A DNA stretch of 64,000 nt from Clostridia bacterium (GCA_017473085.1 JAFUNF010000026.1:1-64000), one strand, 5' to 3'. Shown: positions 19,455 through 27,827, counted from the stretch's first letter. A program made the numbers and translations. Notes: generated from the letters alone by a model not told the origin.

Positions 19455-20696
19455 TTAATCCTCATCGTCTATATTTCCAATATTGTCAATATCCTCAATA
19501 TCCTCAATATCTTCAATTTTTTCAATATCCTCTGAATAGTCACTCTGTTGAGAATTTTCTTCTATATTGTCTTTACAATTTTCAATTTTTTGCCCATTTT
19601 TAATTTCAATAAAGTTAGCAACCTTTGTTTTATCAAAGCCAGATTTATCACAGGCAGTAATAATAACCTGTCTTTTTTCTATGCTTGACAAAATAAATTG
19701 CTTTCTTGTGTCATCAAGCTCCGACAAAACATCATCAAAGAGAAATACAGGATATTCTCCACTATATTCACGGCTAATTTCACCCTCAGCCATTTTCATA
19801 GCAAGTGCTAATGAGCGCTGTTGACCCTGTGAGGAATAAAACCTTGCATCCTTACCATTAAGCTCGATTTTTAAATCGTCCTTATGAATACCATACAAGG
19901 TAGCACCATACTTAAATTCTCTTTCTAAATTGTTTTTTAAAAGCTCAAAATATTTGTTTTTGAGGAGTTCTCTTTTTTCAAAATCCTTTTCCTCGGCATT
20001 ATTTTCGTAAGTGATTTTAGGCTTTTCCTTGCCCTTAGTCATCTCCTCAAAGAAAACCTTAACCCAGGAGTCTAGCTTTTTAATATATTCCTCTCGCATA
20101 ATAGCAATATCGGCACAAAGATAGGCAAGCTCCTGTGAATATACATCAAGCATATCAATAAAGCCTACTCTTTCCTTCGGGTCCATTTTTAAAATTGCAT
20201 TTCTGTTTTCCACAACGTGATTATATTGATTCATCATCTTAATATAAATCGGTCTTAGCTGTGAAATAGCAACGTCTAAAAATCGTCTTCTTACAGAGGG
20301 AGAGTCCTTAATAATCCCTAAATGAGAGGGACAAAACAAAACTGCCCTGAACTCTCCTATAATCTCAGAGGTTTTTGAAGCCTTAACCTTATTTCTGTAA
20401 AACCTTTTATTCTGGTATTTTGGAATTTCAACACCAAGAGTCATTTCTCCATTGTTATTAATTCCGTTTTTTTCAAAATCCATAATTGCATAAGCGCAGG
20501 ATTTATCAAACTTAACAAGCTCCTTGTCCTTAAAGGCACGAAAGCTTTTTCCTCTTGCAAACAGATAAATACCCTCTAAAATATTAGTTTTACCCTGAGC
20601 ATTTTCTCCAAAGATTACGTTTATACCATCAGAAAATTCAATTTCCTCATTTTCGATATTGCGAAAATCCTGAAGCTTAATTTTCTTACAATACAT
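19455..20696 (-). CDS. recF: DNA replication and repair protein RecF
   Basis: A 413-residue SMC-like ATPase that loads RecA at gaps. Walker A GENAQGKTNILEGIYLFARG (about residues 31-50), the signature FYSSQGQQRSLALAMKMAE and Walker B PVFLFDDVLSELD are complete. The last 40 or so residues are an extra acidic tail rich in Ile-Glu-Asp triplets (SEDIEKIEDIEDIEDID), made by short CAATATCCT-type DNA repeats at 19484-19540; most RecF proteins stop before this. It sits 14 bases after dnaN and 2 before remB, in the conserved dnaA-dnaN-recF order. Confidence 0.95.
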   Translation of the reverse strand: MYCKKIKLQDFRNIENEEIEFSDGINVIFGENAQGKTNILEGIYLFARGKSFRAFKDKELVKFDKSCAYAIMDFEKNGINNNGEMTLGVEIPKYQNKRFYRNKVKASKTSEIIGEFRAVLFCPSHLGIIKDSPSVRRRFLDVAISQLRPIYIKMMNQYNHVVENRNAILKMDPKERVGFIDMLDVYSQELAYLCADIAIMREEYIKKLDSWVKVFFEEMTKGKEKPKITYENNAEEKDFEKRELLKNKYFELLKNNLEREFKYGATLYGIHKDDLKIELNGKDARFYSSQGQQRSLALAMKMAEGEISREYSGEYPVFLFDDVLSELDDTRKQFILSSIEKRQVIITACDKSGFDKTKVANFIEIKNGQKIENCKDNIEENSQQSDYSEDIEKIEDIEDIEDIDNIGNIDDED

Positions 20697-20710
20697 ATAT
20701 TAATCCTTAA

Positions 20711-21859
20711 TTATCTTGTCATTCTCATTGGCATGATGTAGTAAAGGAATTTACCCTCATCCTTCTTAGATGGCTCAATAATAACACCTGTAACAGGGTT
20801 TACAAATTTCAAATTCATAGCACCATCATCACAAACCTTAATAGCCTCAATAATACTTCTACATTCAAAGGCAATTGTTAAGCTTTCTCCACTTACCTTA
20901 TCAATATCAATTTCGTCAAAGGCATTTCCATTTTGAGATTGAGTAGAAACGGACAACACCTCGTCAATAGTAAACTTAACATAAGGACGGAAGGTATTTG
21001 CAAGTCTATCCTCAATAATAAGTAAGCTTCTTTCAAGAGCACCTCTTAGCTCACTTGCCTCACAGTTAAACTCAAGCTCGCAGGTCTTAGGAATAAGTCT
21101 TGTATAATCAAAATATTGAGAGTCAATTGTTTTTGAGAAGAAGGTATATTGACCAATCTTGAAAATAACATATTTCAAGGTTAGACGAATTTCAATTTCG
21201 TCCTCTGTGTCCTTAACCATCTTTAAAATCTCAACAAGTGTTTTACCAGGAACTATAAACTTAAGGTTTAAAGCCTCTCCAAACACGTTTTTATTTTCAA
21301 TTTCAATATTGTGCTCACAAATAGCAAGTCTGTTACCATCACAGGAAACAACCTTAAATTGAGTACCTGTAATTTGGAAATACGCACCATTAAAGAATGG
21401 ACGAGCATTATCCTTACCAACTGCAAACAAAATTCTTGTAACAAACTTCTTAAATAAATATTGTGGGAATGTAAAGCCTCTGTCACCTCTTAGCTCAGGT
21501 AAGCTTGGAAATTGATTGCCTGGCATACATTTAATATCAAAATGAGAAAGTCCGGATTCAATAACTGTATTATAGGCTGAGTCAACAGAAATCTTAACAT
21601 CTCCGCTTGGCATAGCCTTTAGCAATTGTAAAAGCTTTTGAGCATTGATAATACAAGAGCCTGGTCTTTCAATCTTACAATCAACATAGGTTCTCATACC
21701 CTTTTCAAAGTCATAGGTTTCAACCATACATTTACCCTCATCCTCGTGGCAAACTAAGTGAACACCCTCAACGGTAGGCATTGTATTTTTACCTGCAACA
21801 GTATGCATAGCAGGAATAAGTGCATTAACAAGCACATCTCTGTTAAAAGTTACTATCAT
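20711..21859 (-). CDS. dnaN: DNA polymerase III beta subunit (sliding clamp)
   Basis: A 382-residue ring-forming processivity clamp. Three clamp domains are recognisable: N-terminal LVNALIPAMHTVAGKNTMPTVEG; a central part with FKVVSCDGNRLAICEHNIE and VPGKTLVEILKMVKD; and a C-terminal part ending FVNPVTGVIIEPSKKDEGKFLYYIMPMRM, which carries the usual PMR-like end. It follows dnaA after a 323-base spacer holding the repeat cluster described as a candidate origin. Confidence 0.96.
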   Translation of the reverse strand: MIVTFNRDVLVNALIPAMHTVAGKNTMPTVEGVHLVCHEDEGKCMVETYDFEKGMRTYVDCKIERPGSCIINAQKLLQLLKAMPSGDVKISVDSAYNTVIESGLSHFDIKCMPGNQFPSLPELRGDRGFTFPQYLFKKFVTRILFAVGKDNARPFFNGAYFQITGTQFKVVSCDGNRLAICEHNIEIENKNVFGEALNLKFIVPGKTLVEILKMVKDTEDEIEIRLTLKYVIFKIGQYTFFSKTIDSQYFDYTRLIPKTCELEFNCEASELRGALERSLLIIEDRLANTFRPYVKFTIDEVLSVSTQSQNGNAFDEIDIDKVSGESLTIAFECRSIIEAIKVCDDGAMNLKFVNPVTGVIIEPSKKDEGKFLYYIMPMRMTR

Positions 21860-21946
21860 AAATACCTCACAAATTCAAAAATTTTTCTTTTTAATTCTTT
21901 TTAATTAATTATTTAATATAGTAGTAGTAGATGGGGAGGTGGAAAG

Positions 21947-22184
21947 GTTGAAAACTCTCAAACCCTCAATAAAATCAATAAACTCACCCAAAACTTACCA
22001 ACACCCCACTGTTGAAATTTGTTGAAAACTCGACAAAATTTTCAAAATTTCAAAAATTTAAAATTCAAAAAAATAACTCAACATTTTATCAACGGTGGAA
22101 ACTTTAAATGTTGAAAACTAAGACAAGCCTATATCAATCAAGGCTTTATCAAAGGTTGAAAACTGTTAATAACTGTTGAAAACT
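21947..22184. other. Candidate oriC: divergent DnaA-box cluster and AT-rich stretch
   Basis: The dnaA-dnaN spacer holds five exact copies of GTTGAAAACT (21947, 22021, 22110, 22155, 22175), all in one orientation, plus variants GTTGAAATTT (22011) and GGTGGAAACT (22094). On minus the core is AGTTTTCAAC(A/C), which resembles a changed DnaA box (canonical TTATCCACA). A very AT-rich tract with repeated TTTTCAAAATTT (22034-22079) could be the unwinding element. No canonical box was found here. That this is the origin is inferred from position and repeats. Confidence 0.7.
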
Positions 22185-23577
22185 AATTAATGTTAATTTC
22201 TCTTAAAATGTCCTCAACCTCCATAGAAAAGGCAGGATTTTTAGCCATCTCCTCTTTTACGTAGGATTCACTTGCAATAACAGTTGTTCTATCTCTGTTA
22301 ATTGCCTTACCTATCTGAGATTGAGAAAGCTTAGTGCAGGTCCTTGCAACATAAACACAAATATGCCTTGGAATTGCAATTTCCTTAGTTCTTTTAGTTG
22401 ACATAATATCTTCTCTTGTAATTTGGAACTTGTTGCAAACTGCAAGAATAATATCGTCCATTTTCTTAGCCTCAGAATCTCTTGTTGGTAAAAACTCCTT
22501 AATTGAATTTTTAACTCTTTCAAGAGTAATATCGCCACCCTCAAGCAATTGAATAGCGCCTAACTTTTTAATAGCACCCTCAAGCTGTCTTATAGAGGTT
22601 GTAATGTTTTCAGCTAAGAAGCTGATAACAGGTGCTGAAAGCATTAAATTATGTAGCATTGATTTTTGCTTCAAAATAGCACATCTTAAATCAAAGTCAG
22701 GTAATTGAATATCAACTAAAATACCAGACATAAATCTTGTTTTTAATCTGTCCTGAAGAGTTTTAATCTCATTCGGTGGACGGTCAGATGTAAATATAAT
22801 CTGCTTGTTAGAATCATATACAGCATTAAAGGTATTAAAAAACTCCTCTTGAAGTGAGGCCTTACCTGCAACGAAGTGAATATCGTCAATCAGTAAAACG
22901 TCAGCAGACCTGTATTTTTCACGGAATTCCTTAGTGTTGTGCTTACTCATAGCATCAAACAATTGATTAGCAAATTCCTCGCCCTTTACGTACTTAATAG
23001 ACTTGTCAGAATGGTTTTTTAAAATTTCATTTACGATAGCATAAAGCAAGTGAGTCTTACCAACACCACTGTTACCATAAATAAATAAAGGATTGTAGGG
23101 CTTAATATCGCTTGAATTATAATCCTGTGAGGCAACGGCTAAGGCAACTGAGTGAGCCATTTTATTTGAAGACCCAACAATAAAGTTTTCAAAGGTATGC
23201 TCTGAGCTGTAATTATGAAGATTGTTAATTTTAACCTCTACCTCTTTGTGAGTAATATTTCCACTTTCAATTTCCTTGTAGGTTTCTAAATCATTGTGAG
23301 TTAAATCAATATCCCCGTGCTCACTTGAATGAATAATAACTGCTGGCTCAAAGCCTAATATATTTGATAAATGGTCTGCAATTTCAACTGCAAAGCGCTG
23401 AGTAAGAATTTTCTTTTTAAGGTCCGTTGGAGAAACGAATATAGCCTCGTTAATGTCTAAGGAAACAAGCTTTAAATCTCCAAACCATAAATTGATAACA
23501 GTTGGGGAATTGTTTTTAAGTAATGAATCAATAAGCATAGATTTAATTTCTTCAAAGTCTAAGCTTTCGTTTGCCAT
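22183..23577 (-). CDS. dnaA: Chromosomal replication initiator DnaA
   Basis: A 464-residue AAA+ initiator. N-terminal domain I; AAA+ core with Walker A YGNSGVGKTHLLYAI (about 167-181), Walker B LLIDDIHFVAGK and sensor FTSDRPPNEI; C-terminal helix-turn-helix domain IV. The normally invariant DNA-contact signature (F-G-G-R-D-H-T-T-V) is changed to I-N-R-D-R-T-T-V: the sequence is one residue shorter and the contact His is Arg430. This fits the non-standard repeats next to the gene. Start follows AAAAAGGAGGGTAAAAAA. Its promoter at 23698-23726 contains one box-like sequence, so autoregulation is likely. Confidence 0.96.
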   Translation of the reverse strand: MANESLDFEEIKSMLIDSLLKNNSPTVINLWFGDLKLVSLDINEAIFVSPTDLKKKILTQRFAVEIADHLSNILGFEPAVIIHSSEHGDIDLTHNDLETYKEIESGNITHKEVEVKINNLHNYSSEHTFENFIVGSSNKMAHSVALAVASQDYNSSDIKPYNPLFIYGNSGVGKTHLLYAIVNEILKNHSDKSIKYVKGEEFANQLFDAMSKHNTKEFREKYRSADVLLIDDIHFVAGKASLQEEFFNTFNAVYDSNKQIIFTSDRPPNEIKTLQDRLKTRFMSGILVDIQLPDFDLRCAILKQKSMLHNLMLSAPVISFLAENITTSIRQLEGAIKKLGAIQLLEGGDITLERVKNSIKEFLPTRDSEAKKMDDIILAVCNKFQITREDIMSTKRTKEIAIPRHICVYVARTCTKLSQSQIGKAINRDRTTVIASESYVKEEMAKNPAFSMEVEDILREININ

Positions 23578-23660
23578 TTTTTTACCCTCCTTTTTCTTTA
23601 ATACGATAATAAAAAATAAATAGCCGTGAAACGTAGTTGGAAAATAAGTAAAATCTCACG

Positions 23661-23674
23661 CACGCACGTGCGTG
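23661..23674. promoter_or_regulatory. GC-rich palindrome in the dnaA 5' leader
   Basis: CACGCACGTGCGTG, a perfect 14-base palindrome, lies about 15-30 bases downstream of the predicted dnaA start site in an otherwise AT-rich leader. It may be an operator or a leader hairpin. Confidence 0.5.
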
Positions 23675-23697
23675 TTACTATACTTATAGTTAGTTAT

Positions 23698-23726
23698 ATT
23701 ATAACATATATGTTGAAAAGTGTCAA
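23698..23726 (-). promoter_or_regulatory. dnaA promoter with a DnaA-box-like spacer
   Basis: A perfect TTGACA (23721-23726), 17-base spacer and TATAAT (23698-23703) on minus. The spacer contains CTTTTCAACA, the same motif as the repeats in the candidate origin, so DnaA bound there would block RNA polymerase. Confidence 0.85.
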
Positions 23727-23732
23727 CACAAT

Positions 23733-23772
23733 AAAAAACATTTTTCAACAAAAGTGTTGAAAAATGTTTTTT
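23733..23772. repeat. 18-bp perfect inverted repeat carrying two TTTTCAACA boxes
   Basis: Arms 23733-23750 and 23755-23772 are exact inverses around AAAG, each containing TTTTTCAACA. It could be a bidirectional terminator, a paired DnaA site upstream of the dnaA promoter, or both. Confidence 0.7.
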
Positions 23773-23774
23773 GT

Positions 23775-23862
23775 GAAGCATAGCTTCATTTCAAGCACGA
23801 CCACGGTCGTGCATTTCAAGATTACGCAGTAATCATTTCAAGTGCGTTTACGCACATTTCAT
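23775..23862. repeat. Palindrome array, linker CATTTCAAG
   Basis: Stems GAAGC/GCTTC, CACGACC/GGTCGTG, ATTAC/GTAAT and TGCGT/ACGCA, with loops of 2-3 bases, separated by (C)ATTTCAAG. It lies between the dnaA upstream region and the terminator at 23864. The same linker is used at 41.4 kb with other stems. Confidence 0.85.
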
Positions 23863-23863
23863 T

Positions 23864-23888
23864 AAAAAAAGAGCAGATTTCTCTGCTC
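23864..23888 (-). terminator. Terminator between two palindrome arrays
   Basis: Stem GAGCAGA/TCTGCTC (23871-23888) followed on minus by TTTTTTT. It probably ends the cyuA transcript after the first array (23904-24008), yet a second array with another linker continues beyond it. Confidence 0.75.
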
Positions 23889-23903
23889 TAATCTAATATT
23901 AAA

Positions 23904-24008
23904 CATTTGCAAAGCAAATTCATAACAATGCGTAGCATTTCATAACTTGACGTAGTCAATCATAACGTTTAAGTAGTAAACTCATAACTGAAAAGCCACA
24001 GGCTTTTC
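23904..24008. repeat. Palindrome array, linker TCATAAC (minus GTTATGA)
   Basis: Stems ATTTGC/GCAAAT, AATGC/GCATT, TTGAC/GTCAA, GTTTA/TAAAC and GAAAAGCC/GGCTTTTC, most with 3-base loops (AAA, GTA, ACA), each separated by the 7-base linker TCATAAC. It starts at the cyuA stop codon, so it lies in that 3' untranslated region. The cleanest array in the window. Confidence 0.9.
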
Positions 24009-25286
24009 TTATTTTCCCAGCATAATCTTTATAATTTCTCTGTCCGTTTCACTCATACCAAGCTTAGCAAGTCTGCCAATGTTAGAAATAGTGTTTTCAA
24101 CACCCTTAGTAACAATACCCTCGCCTGAATAGAATTGATGGCCTGAAAATGCCATATCCACACCCATAATTCCTGCATCAACAGCCATAGAAATTTTAGC
24201 TGCACAGGAGCATTTAGCTCCATCACAAATAGTACCTGATAAAATAGCAATTGAGTTTACAAGAGTGTGGGCAATCTCATAAAAATCCCCACCCTTAAGA
24301 TAACAAATACCACAACCACAGCCACAGCCTGCGGAAATTGCACCACAGTAGGCACTAAGACAGCCAATACCCGTCTTTTGATGTATGGTAATTAAATTCG
24401 AAATAATTAAAGCCCTTAAAAGAGTGTCATGACTTACGCATAAATGCTCTGCATAAATAATAACTGGCACAGATGCGCAAATACCTTGGTTTCCACTACC
24501 TGAAATAATACAAACAGGAAGCTCACAGCCACTCATTCTGGCATCAGAGCCAGCTGATGCATATGCTCTTGCCCTTGTGCGTACGTCCTTTACGCTATTT
24601 TCATAAAGAGTTTTACCAATACAAGCGCCCCAATTTTCACTCATACCCTTTTCACAAATAGCCATATTCATTGAAATTTGGCTTTCAAGTAAAGGTCTTA
24701 GCTCATCTAAATCAACTGTTTTTGCAAATTCCACAATGTCCTTAACATTTAAAAGTGAACGGTCAGTGGAGCTTTTTTCTACTTGGTCCTCTGCTGTGTG
24801 ATAATTTGAGGTAATATCAACTCCATCAAGCACAACGCAAACTACGTTTGTATGCCTTTTTGCAAGTCTAACCTCGACACTGTGTCCACAATTTTCTGCC
24901 TCAATGTAAATTTCAAAGGCATTTTCTGTGTCAAGCTCATATATTTCCATATTAACTGAGCCTTGATATTCTTTAATCTTAGAAATGTCATCAATAGCAC
25001 ATAAAACCTGAAGCTTTTTATCTGGAGCTTGTGCTATAATACCTGCACAAATTGCAGAATTAATACCATGCATACCACCTGTTAGTGGTACTATAACGCT
25101 TTTAACGTTTTTAATAATATTTCCACTTAAGCCAACCCTTAATTTTTTAGGGTAATCACCAAGCGCGTGAGAAGCAATTGAGGAGGCATAAGCAATTGCA
25201 ATAGGCTCAGTACAGCCCATAGCAGGAATAAGCTCCTCCTTTAAGGTGTCCGTATAAGCACGAACTATTTTATTTGAAAGTGACAT
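24009..25286 (-). CDS. cyuA: L-cysteine desulfidase / UPF0597 family protein
   Basis: A 425-residue cytoplasmic protein of the serine-dehydratase-alpha-like UPF0597 (YhaM/CyuA) family; characterised members break L-cysteine into pyruvate, ammonia and sulfide using an iron-sulfur cluster. Visible family motifs are EELIPAMGCTEPIAIAYASS (Cys25 region), PLTGGMHGINSA, ISGSGNQGICASVPV and the Cys-rich CGAISAGCGCGCGICYLKGG (about 335-354) that likely ligates the cluster, plus ICDGAKCSCAAKI. It stands alone, with a palindrome array at its 3' end. Substrate is assigned by family only. Confidence 0.85.
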   Translation of the reverse strand: MSLSNKIVRAYTDTLKEELIPAMGCTEPIAIAYASSIASHALGDYPKKLRVGLSGNIIKNVKSVIVPLTGGMHGINSAICAGIIAQAPDKKLQVLCAIDDISKIKEYQGSVNMEIYELDTENAFEIYIEAENCGHSVEVRLAKRHTNVVCVVLDGVDITSNYHTAEDQVEKSSTDRSLLNVKDIVEFAKTVDLDELRPLLESQISMNMAICEKGMSENWGACIGKTLYENSVKDVRTRARAYASAGSDARMSGCELPVCIISGSGNQGICASVPVIIYAEHLCVSHDTLLRALIISNLITIHQKTGIGCLSAYCGAISAGCGCGCGICYLKGGDFYEIAHTLVNSIAILSGTICDGAKCSCAAKISMAVDAGIMGVDMAFSGHQFYSGEGIVTKGVENTISNIGRLAKLGMSETDREIIKIMLGK

Positions 25287-25359
25287 AATACTCCTTTAAT
25301 TTAATAAAAAAGTGGGGGAAGTGTATGATTAATTTTAGGATTGATTATTTGAAAAAATG

Positions 25360-25560
25360 TTAATTTTTTGTTGATGTAATATAACTATCATTAATCTCTC
25401 TTTTAAAAAAGTAAAGATGTGCGTTTCCGTCTATTGAAGAAAGCTCCCAGCCTTCCTTTCCTAAATCATTGAAATATGATTGATATGATGAAGAAAAATA
25501 ATTACCATATTTTTCGTAAATCTCACTATAATGTACAACTTTATATTCAAACCTTTTCAT
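25360..25560 (-). CDS. Small DUF4177-like protein
   Basis: A 66-residue protein. The pattern MKRFEYKVVHY...LGKEGWELSS...LYFFKRE is that of DUF4177-type proteins, small beta-rich cytoplasmic proteins of unknown function. It starts 3 bases after pyrR and probably belongs to the GH28-pyrR transcript. The assignment is from pattern memory. Confidence 0.65.
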   Translation of the reverse strand: MKRFEYKVVHYSEIYEKYGNYFSSSYQSYFNDLGKEGWELSSIDGNAHLYFFKREINDSYITSTKN

Positions 25561-25563
25561 TTT

Positions 25564-26103
25564 TTATTCCTCCGTATCATATAGCTTTACGCCTGTTTCT
25601 CCATCTACTGTGTCAACAAGCACCTTAATTAGCTCTGTTCTTGCAGTTGGAAAGTTTTTACCAGTGAAATTAGCGCAAATTGGCAATTCCCTGTGTCCTC
25701 TATCAATTAAAACGGCAAGTTGAATTTTTGAGGGTCTGCCGAGGCTCATAAGTGCGTCCATGCCTGCACGAGCAGATCTTCCTGTAAATAAAACGTCATC
25801 GACCATAACCACGGTTTTCCCCTCAATATCAAAGGGAATATCGGTTTTATTTTCATAGCTAACGCTATTTTTAACAAGGTCGTCTCTGTGAGGGTAAATG
25901 TCTAAAACACCTACGTTTATAGACACTCCCTCGATATTTTTAATGTTTTCTGAAATAATCTTAGCAATATCAACACCACGACTAAGAACACCCACAAGGC
26001 ACAAGCCCTGTGTACCCTTGTTCTTTTCTATAATCTCGTGAGAAATACGCCTGAGTGAACGAAGCACTGCTTCCTTATCCATTAGAGTGGATTTTAATTT
26101 CAT
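25564..26103 (-). CDS. pyrR: PyrR: pyrimidine operon attenuator / uracil phosphoribosyltransferase
   Basis: A 179-residue bifunctional protein: UMP-dependent RNA-binding attenuator of pyr genes and weak uracil phosphoribosyltransferase. The PRPP-binding motif VVMVDDVLFTGRSARAGMDA (about residues 91-110) and the VGVLSRGVDIAKII flexible-loop segment are typical. The C-terminal DRGHRELPICANFTGKNFPT is the family signature. It overlaps the GH28 gene by 4 bases (ATGA) although no pyr biosynthetic gene is in the window, which is an unusual setting. No PyrR binding loop was recognised nearby. Confidence 0.92.
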   Translation of the reverse strand: MKLKSTLMDKEAVLRSLRRISHEIIEKNKGTQGLCLVGVLSRGVDIAKIISENIKNIEGVSINVGVLDIYPHRDDLVKNSVSYENKTDIPFDIEGKTVVMVDDVLFTGRSARAGMDALMSLGRPSKIQLAVLIDRGHRELPICANFTGKNFPTARTELIKVLVDTVDGETGVKLYDTEE

Positions 26104-27341
26104 TTTACCTCTACCCCATTATGTATTACGCTTTTACAGCCACTAACGTATAAGGTGTCCCCTGTCTTAAAGGGAGCAGGCTGAAGACTTTCAATATTTG
26201 GTTGAAGGTCAAGCTTGTTTTTGAAGTAAGGATGAGTTGAGCCCTCCTTATATTCAAAGGTAACGTTATTTAGTGAAATATCGCTAACGTTTCCATTTGT
26301 ACCGGCAATAATTGAAGGATTTTCCTCAATAAAGTGACAATTTTCAAGGACAACGTTTTTAATAATAGCCTTTTTCTCTGCACCACAGATAACAAAGCCC
26401 TCGCCCTTGCCCCACCATCCACCTGCGTGAATATGAGTTTGACAATCAATGTTGTAAATTTTAACGTCCTCAACAACACCACCGTCGCCTGAGAAAATTG
26501 AAATACCACGGTTAGATGGCAAAATCTTAATATCGTGAACGCTTACGTTTCGAATAACACTATAAAGATGACCAAAGCGAATAGCCGCAGAGCGAGAGGA
26601 CATTAAGCAGTCGTAAACCTCAATGTTTTCGCAAACTCCATTTTCGTTTGTAATACAGGTTGCAGCAAAGCAGTCATCACCACAAAGGAAGGTACAATTT
26701 CTAACAACGATATTCTTAGATGCAGTAAAGTGAACGCCGTCGTTGTTTGCAATTCTGTTGTGGTTGTCAACATAGCACTTTTCAAATACAATATTCTCAC
26801 AATTAGAAAAGGTAACAGTCCAGCAAGGAGAGTTAAATATTTTTAAATCATGAACGTGTAGATTTTTACAGTTGTTAAAGAAAATAGGCTGTGAGGGTCT
26901 TGTAATTTTAGTTTCAGGACCAACAACAGTTTGCTCCTCAAATTCCTTTACCATTTCCTCTCTTGCTACCTCACTGGGACACCAAGCATCAAAATTAACA
27001 AAGGCATCGCCATTCATTTGAATTTTACCGCCACCACAAAGCTCTATATTGTCACAATCAAGAGCGTAAATTAAGGAAATAGTTTTTACCATTTCATTGT
27101 GATAAAACTCGTTTGCATAATAGTGCTCAAGATTACGAGAGCCACAAAGCTCTGAGCCAGCTTCGATAACTACCTTTAAATCTCCCTTAAGCCTGATAGT
27201 GCCACAAAGGAAAATACCCTTGCCACCAAGCAAAAGAGTGTCGCCCTTTTCACAGCTATCAATAGCGCGCTGAATAGCCTCTGTATCAAGAGTACAGCCG
27301 TCGCCCTTAGCACCAAAATCTCTTACGTTTACAATTTTCAT
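26100..27341 (-). CDS. Polygalacturonase-like glycoside hydrolase, GH28
   Basis: A 413-residue right-handed beta-helix hydrolase of pectin-type polysaccharides. N-terminal VRDFGAKGDGCTLDTEAIQ is the usual pectate-lyase-like start. The active-site series reads NNDGVHF (Asn199-Asp201), CGDDCFAA and AIRFGHLYS, corresponding to the NTD, DD and RIK/RFG motifs of GH28. There is no signal peptide, so it probably acts in the cytoplasm on imported oligosaccharides. It is first of a run with pyrR and the DUF4177 gene, from a TTGACT-N17-TAAAAT promoter. Exo versus endo action cannot be read. Confidence 0.88.
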   Translation of the reverse strand: MKIVNVRDFGAKGDGCTLDTEAIQRAIDSCEKGDTLLLGGKGIFLCGTIRLKGDLKVVIEAGSELCGSRNLEHYYANEFYHNEMVKTISLIYALDCDNIELCGGGKIQMNGDAFVNFDAWCPSEVAREEMVKEFEEQTVVGPETKITRPSQPIFFNNCKNLHVHDLKIFNSPCWTVTFSNCENIVFEKCYVDNHNRIANNDGVHFTASKNIVVRNCTFLCGDDCFAATCITNENGVCENIEVYDCLMSSRSAAIRFGHLYSVIRNVSVHDIKILPSNRGISIFSGDGGVVEDVKIYNIDCQTHIHAGGWWGKGEGFVICGAEKKAIIKNVVLENCHFIEENPSIIAGTNGNVSDISLNNVTFEYKEGSTHPYFKNKLDLQPNIESLQPAPFKTGDTLYVSGCKSVIHNGVEVK

Positions 27342-27376
27342 AAAAATCTCCTAAAAAAGCATATTTATACATAATA

Positions 27377-27405
27377 ATTTTAACATTAAATATATTAAAA
27401 GTCAA
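27377..27405 (-). promoter_or_regulatory. Promoter of the GH28 operon
   Basis: Minus-strand TTGACT (27400-27405), 17-base spacer, TAAAAT (27377-27382). Immediately upstream is a repeat shared with the same position of the Sel1-gene promoter (34770-34798). Confidence 0.75.
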
Positions 27406-27497
27406 CAAGCAAAGCTCCTGCTTCGTAATTAATTCACTTCGCAATTAAATCACTTCGTAATGAAATCGCCTTGCAACGAAATTAAGCTACGCTTGGA
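27406..27497. repeat. Degenerate palindrome array upstream of the GH28 promoter (copy 1)
   Basis: A series of near-16-base units (TTCGTAATTAATTCAC, TTCGCAATTAAATCAC, TTCGTAATGAAATCGC) with 2-3 bp mini-stems. It is colinear with 34799-34886, starts likewise at AACAAGCAAAG and ends near TGCACTTGGA/TACGCTTGGA. The shared block continues into the -35, so it is a dispersed promoter-upstream element. Confidence 0.7.
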
Positions 27498-27539
27498 TAA
27501 AATAAAGCCTCAACCTATGTTGAATTGTTTTATTTTAAC

Positions 27540-27743
27540 AATATCCTCCTTGTGAGGCACGCACTAAAGGGTGCTATTGTGATGTGAAAGCCCTACCCAC
27601 TCTTGCCTCCCCTTGTGAGGGCACCCTTTAGGGCGTGCCTTGCGCAGAGGTGGCACGACTTGTCGTGACGGAGGGGTAGTAAATAACCCTTTCAAAGTAT
27701 AGGGGTCCTCGAAAAGTCGTAGACTTTTTGGGGTTCTCGTGAG
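27540..27743. repeat. REP-like spacer, shared with 53.9 kb
   Basis: No gene. Contains ACCCTTTAGGGCGTGCCTTG (also at 44.65 kb) and GGTGGCACGACTTGTCGTGACGGAGGG; the latter recurs as GGTGGCACGACCTGTGGTCGTGACGGAGGG at 53.99 kb with a changed but still palindromic centre. Then a short GTCGTAGAC/TTTTTGGGG segment. Dispersed composite repeat. Confidence 0.6.
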
Positions 27744-27827
27744 AATTTCATCAACAACGTTGATTTCATCGCATAGCGATTCATCCGACTTTAGTCGGAT
27801 TTAATCTTCACTGTGTGAAGATTCTTA
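27744..27827. repeat. Palindrome array, linker ATTTCATC
   Basis: Stems ATCAAC/GTTGAT, GC/GC around ATA, CGACT/AGTCG and CTTCAC/GTGAAG, separated by (A)TTTCATC-type linkers. It runs directly into the stop-codon end of the mnmG remnant. Confidence 0.75.

Noticed and set aside
23661..23674. Restriction or Chi-like signal CACGCACGTGCGTG
   Set aside because: Single occurrence in the window; better explained as a leader palindrome or operator of dnaA.
23775..24008. CRISPR array
   Set aside because: The constant part is only 7-9 bases and the varying part is always a palindrome; there are no 20-40 base spacers and no cas genes in the window.
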